Shown: positions 18,169-22,161 of the stretch, one piece after another
How positions within the stretch are numbered: the first letter of the stretch is position 1
How the letters are laid out: every line of letters starts with the position of its first letter
Source: Entamoeba histolytica HM-1:IMSS
Taxonomy: Eukaryota > Evosea > Mastigamoebida > Endamoebidae
Direction: 5' to 3'
NCBI RefSeq assembly: GCF_000208925.1
Contig: NW_001915080.1
Span: 4,924 to 27,084, forward strand
Length of the DNA: 22,161 bases
Position numbers and translations under genes: made by a program
Notes under the pieces: generated by a model
Database searches by the model: none
What the model was told of the DNA's origin: nothing
What the model saw: the letters and a program-made list of their open reading frames with translations, nothing else

Positions 18169-18282
18169 TGATGATATGTGATTGTTTTCACTTTTGAAAT
18201 AAGTTGATTTATTCATTTTATTCACAACAAAACTATTCTCTTTCCTTTTCATTTTATTTGATGTGATTTCTCGTTTTGGCAT

Positions 18283-20099
18283 CTATTTACACATTACAGT
18301 TTAACAAATAAGAAGTTGTGATGAAACAAAGAAATAAGTCAAAAAAAGAAAAGATGAAAGAGAAATAAAAGAAGATAATGAATAGAAGAAAATAAAAAAT
18401 AAAGCATAAACAAATAAATGAATTAAGTAATGAATAATTTGTTTATCTTATTCATTGTTTTGTCAAAAAATAAGGAGTAAAATATTTTTCAACAATAAAA
18501 TAATGTTAATTATTTTGCACAATTAAATTATACATTTTTTTGAATAGTTTTATTTTCTGTATTAAAAATGCTGCATCATTTATTTCTTCTTTCTTTTCTT
18601 CTTTTATTATCTCTTTTTAATTTATTACTCTTTATCTTCTTTCTTTTTATCTTCTTCTACTTCATACTTTCATTTTATTCTTTTATATTTTCTCTTTTTT
18701 TTCTATTATTTGCTTTTTTGTTGCCGATTTTAAAAGAAAGAAAATGAAATGATGAAAAAGAGAAATAATTATACTATATTGTTTTAATCATTGAAATATC
18801 ATTTTATCTTCTTTTATTTTAAGAATGATAATAAAGAAATAATTAAATGATAATATTGAGAATAATATTATCTGATATTATCGTTATTTTAGTTCAATCT
18901 ATGAAACAAATACAAATAAATTGAATATTTATTAATTATACAATGATTTTTAATGAAATAACTAATTAAAATAGAAATATGAATAACACATTGAATAAAT
19001 GATAAATAATTGATTCTTTATACCGTTTTGTATTTTCTTTTTGATTTATTTATTAATATGTTTATTATTATCATTTCATTTGCATTTATTATTTTCTATT
19101 AATTAAATGAAAACCACCATTCATTATATTGTACTATGTTAAAAGTGATACAAATAACAAGTGCATCAAATAATAATGAATTATAAAAGAAATAAACAAA
19201 TGTTAAATTTATTCTATTTTATATTTAAAACTTAAATTATCAATCTGATATAAAACAATAATAATAAAATGGAATTATCTTTAATGAAAATAGAATATTA
19301 CAAATATTCAAATTTGAATATTCACATCTATATGAAATAAAAAGAAGGAATAGTAATAACTAAAATGTACTACTAAATAATATATATAAAATATTAATAA
19401 TTAACATGGTTTTGACTCACATTTTAAGAATAATTTGTTTTAAAAATAATAAGGTGTAAAAATAATTAATATTTTTCATTCAATAAAATGATTATTATCT
19501 CATACCATAATAAATAAAATGATGTATTTAATACAATGATTATTTTAATCATTTTATTTTATATCAATTTGATATAGTATTAAAAGAATATTTAATTTCA
19601 ATAAATATATCACAAATAAAATAAGAAGAACAATTATCTTATTCATTAAGAAAGAAATGATATCAATAAATAAAACAAAATATGAATAATAATATGAATA
19701 AAAATGATATTTGAATGATAAAAATAAAGAATTAATTTTATTCATCTTTATCCATTCTTCTATTTTAATGAATGAATTGATTGAATTATGTTATTTTGAT
19801 TAATTAACATAATAATTAGATTGAATAAATTATAAATATTTAGTATTTCAATAATTCATACTAATAACATTGAAAATGAATATTCTTGTAATTATTTCTT
19901 TATTTGATTATAATCATTCAATATTTCATATTATTTTATTTCATTCTTTACTGTCGTTTGTAATTTATGTATTAAATGAATATTTTGTATAAATTAATAT
20001 TGAAAATGATTTAATTCAATTATTTAATAATAATCAATCCAATCTTTATTGAATATTTAAAGATATTTTATAATCATCATAATTGAGATTAATTTAAAA
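18283..20099. other. AT-rich gene desert, left part
   Basis: About 1.8 kb without a credible frame. A polypyrimidine tract (T with scattered C) fills about 18575-18720. Beyond it GC falls very low: 19801-19860 has 6 G/C in 60. The words TGAAT, ATGAT and their complements recur. Palindromes include a perfect 20 bp one at 19303-19322 (AATATTCAAATTTGAATATT), a hairpin at 19535-19553 (AATGATTA-TTT-TAATCATT), and another at 19560-19576. A weak 63-codon hydrophobic frame at 19554-19745 (minus) is not accepted. Confidence 0.55.
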
Positions 20100-21690
20100 A
20101 AACTAAAACTTAGAAAAACATGAACAAAACAAAGAACTAACAATATTTGATAAATTTGATAGATTCAAAATACATAAAAAAGATATAAATAATATTACAG
20201 AATAATTTCATAATTGAGCAATGACAATAATCACATGATTGAAAAAAAGATTTCAATAACAAAAGAAATTGTTTCAAAACACAGAAAATTGAAAGAAAAA
20301 GAAACAAGTATAAAATGGGTTGATTGAATTTATAGATTATAATAATACACAACAATATATTAGAACAATTCATAATAAAATACCCAAATGTTTTTGATGA
20401 CACTACGATAATCAATGGAACATAAATAACAAGTATTGTACTTTTGATTATAACAGTTAGATATGACTTAACAACAATCAAAATGATTATGAGATTAATA
20501 ATAGAAATGTACCAATACAAACAAGAATTGTAGATTGAAATATTGATATGATTTATGAAAAATATTATTTTAGAAGAAGTAATTTGAAAAAATAAGAGGC
20601 AACAACAGTGATTAATTAATTCTATTCGATATATTACAAACAAACTCAATTAGAAATAATCAAGAAGATGAAGAACAAACACACCATACAATTTTAATGA
20701 AACGTTTCAAAGAAATTATGCACATATGAAAAGTGATGAATTATGTATGATTAATGAAGTAGTTACATGATATCATGCAAATGTTAATGATAATTAATGA
20801 TAATACCAATTAAGAATAATCTTGTTGGAATATCATTCATTATTTAATTTGTTAAATGGGAGTAGAAATAAATAATAATGATTAAATGAATAATTCAGAG
20901 AATTTGAACAATATGATATGACATAGAAAAGTATGGATTAAGTATGATTATAAAATGAAGAAATGAATTTGGTTATACTTTTCAAACAAGTAGAGTTTGT
21001 TTATGTTTTTGATGATGAAAAAGTGTAATTAATAATAGAGAGTTTTCAGAAAAAAACAAGAAAGTAATAATGATGAAAGAAGTTTTGTAAAATTGGATAA
21101 AGTTGGTGAAGATAAAGAAAATAATGATAGAAATGTGAATAATAAAGAAGAAGTGAAGAAATAACAGAATAAATTGAAATGAATGAAAAGAGATTGATTA
21201 ATAAATGAAAATGAACAATATTTCAATATCATTTTATCTGAAAAATATAACAATATGAAAATAAGAATAAATCATTTTCAGATCATTTCATCAATTAAGA
21301 TTAAAAATAAACTTACTATTCCTTCATTTTCATTATTAAAAAATAAGAATAAAAATAATAAAAAGAATAACAAATAACTAATAAACCAAGCTGTGTTTTG
21401 TTGATTTGTAATTATATTGAGTTTAGTTATTTTTTTTCTAATGTTTAATAGGTTATTTGTTTGAGATTTCTCATTAAATTGAGTTTACAGATACCAAATT
21501 CGAGTCAAAAATATACAAAACAATCCAACAATGTGGAATTATTGGATATTTATTACCAATGGATATTCAATTGAGATTAGTCTACCAATCCATTTTAGTA
21601 CGAATTCATTTCAACTATTCATAATTAACGAAATTTATTTACATTCAATTACAAAGAGTTTTGAAATAACAAAAAAATGTTTTATGTGAA
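20100..21690 (+). pseudogene. Possible decayed gene or transposon remnant
   Basis: The plus strand becomes A/G-rich like coding strands elsewhere in the window, and stretches read like protein but are split by stops and frame changes. Examples: ELTIFDKFDRFKIHKKDI near 20134, LIEFIDYNNTQQYIRTI near 20320, KYPNVFDDTTIINGT near 20380 in another frame, DERSFVKLDKVGEDKENN near 21072, and CGIIGYLLPMDIQLRLVY near 21535. Base content rises to 30% GC at 21481-21540. I recognise no family. It may be one old gene, a transposon or several relics; chance in biased DNA cannot be ruled out. Confidence 0.35.
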
Positions 21691-22161
21691 CAAGGATATG
21701 AAAAGAGATGAAAATGAAAGAAGAAATAGAAGAAAAGAAGAAAGTCAATAAAAATACAAAATGAAATATTCAAAAATATAAAACATGAATAAAGAAAATA
21801 AATAAGAAAGAATGATTCTTTGTTGTATTTTCAAATTAATTAATAACCAATATTAATATATAATGAAATGAATATTAATGAGAATAATTCAATTTAAATA
21901 AAATGAAATATGAATAATGATAAATAATCCGTGTTTCAATGAATAAAATATTATTTAATTTTCATATTTCATAAATTAATTAATTATTTCATTTATTATT
22001 CATTTTATTTAAATTATTATTTATTTAAAATATAAACTATCATATTTTATATTAACTTATTGAAAATAAATTCAAATAAAAATTCATTTAGTTTATTTAA
22101 TGTTTTTAAATTAGTTCATTAAATTGTATTGTATAAATATAACCTTATTGTCTTTTTGATG
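21691..22161. other. AT-rich end of the desert
   Basis: No gene seen. GAAAGAAGAAATAGAAG-type purine repeats at about 21695-21750 are followed by TGAAT-rich DNA. A 12 bp inverted pair, ATGAAATATGAA at 21903-21914 and TTCATATTTCAT at 21961-21972, could form a stem with a 46-base loop. Confidence 0.45.

Noticed and set aside
18097..18282. 61-codon minus-strand frame starting MPKREITSNK, overlapping the TFIIE start
   Set aside because: It overlaps the TFIIE alpha coding region out of frame and covers its GAACT promoter element. No donor site links it as a 5' exon, although I cannot exclude an upstream ORF.
20137..20649. 170-codon minus-strand frame with many hydrophobic residues
   Set aside because: It is the complement of an A/G-rich strand, giving only Ile, Leu, Phe, Tyr, Cys and Ser runs; no motif or protein-like balance. 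Coding traces on the plus strand explain it better.
1..22161. tRNA genes, rRNA, CRISPR arrays, bacterial operon features
   Set aside because: I scanned for conserved tRNA boxes and regular direct repeats and saw none. Short introns and GAAC promoters point to a eukaryote, so ribosome-binding sites were not sought.

Overview
The window looks like nuclear DNA of an amoebozoan of the genus Entamoeba, probably close to E. histolytica/dispar/nuttalli; the species cannot be fixed from sequence alone. The evidence is very AT-rich DNA, compact mostly intronless genes, three tiny introns (51-66 bp) that all begin GTTTGT and end TAG, short 5' leaders, GAACT motifs 16-50 bp upstream of many start codons, and Entamoeba-like gene content (a Rac GTPase with CMLF tail, a membrane-anchored C1A protease homologue, PH-domain kinase-like, ankyrin and LRR proteins).

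Layout. 1-571 (-): start of a secreted coiled-coil protein that runs off the left edge. 572-1770: spacer. 1771-2955 (+): two-exon PH-domain protein with an Akt-like but degraded kinase domain. 2956-3592: spacer with a possible decayed reading frame. 3593-3971 (-): two-exon 106-residue protein. 4179-5297 (+): divergent actin-related protein, ending 34 bp from the convergent 5332-6864 (-), a two-exon membrane-anchored papain-fold protein that seems to lack catalytic residues. 6984-7889 (-): LRR protein. 7890-9014: long spacer. 9015-9602 (+): Rac/Rho GTPase. 9745-12057 (-): XPD/Rad3 helicase. 12159-14432 (-): Hsp110-type chaperone. 14835-15086 (+): 83-residue protein whose 3' end overlaps 15075-17078 (-), an ankyrin-repeat protein. 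17219-18148 (-): TFIIE alpha. 18149-22161: about 4 kb of very AT-rich DNA with no intact gene. Its right half (about 20.1-21.7 kb) looks like decayed coding sequence.

Functional themes. TFIIE alpha and XPD (a TFIIH subunit) both belong to the RNA polymerase II pre-initiation/repair machinery and lie about 5 kb apart on one strand. There is no sign that they are co-transcribed. The PH-pseudokinase, Rac GTPase and actin-related protein fit membrane/cytoskeletal signalling, but a link among them is only inference. The most notable items are two apparent pseudoenzymes (kinase and C1A protease), two sequence flavours of GAACT promoter motif including a shared 10-mer between the Hsp110 and TFIIE genes, and the right-hand gene desert with its decayed coding traces.
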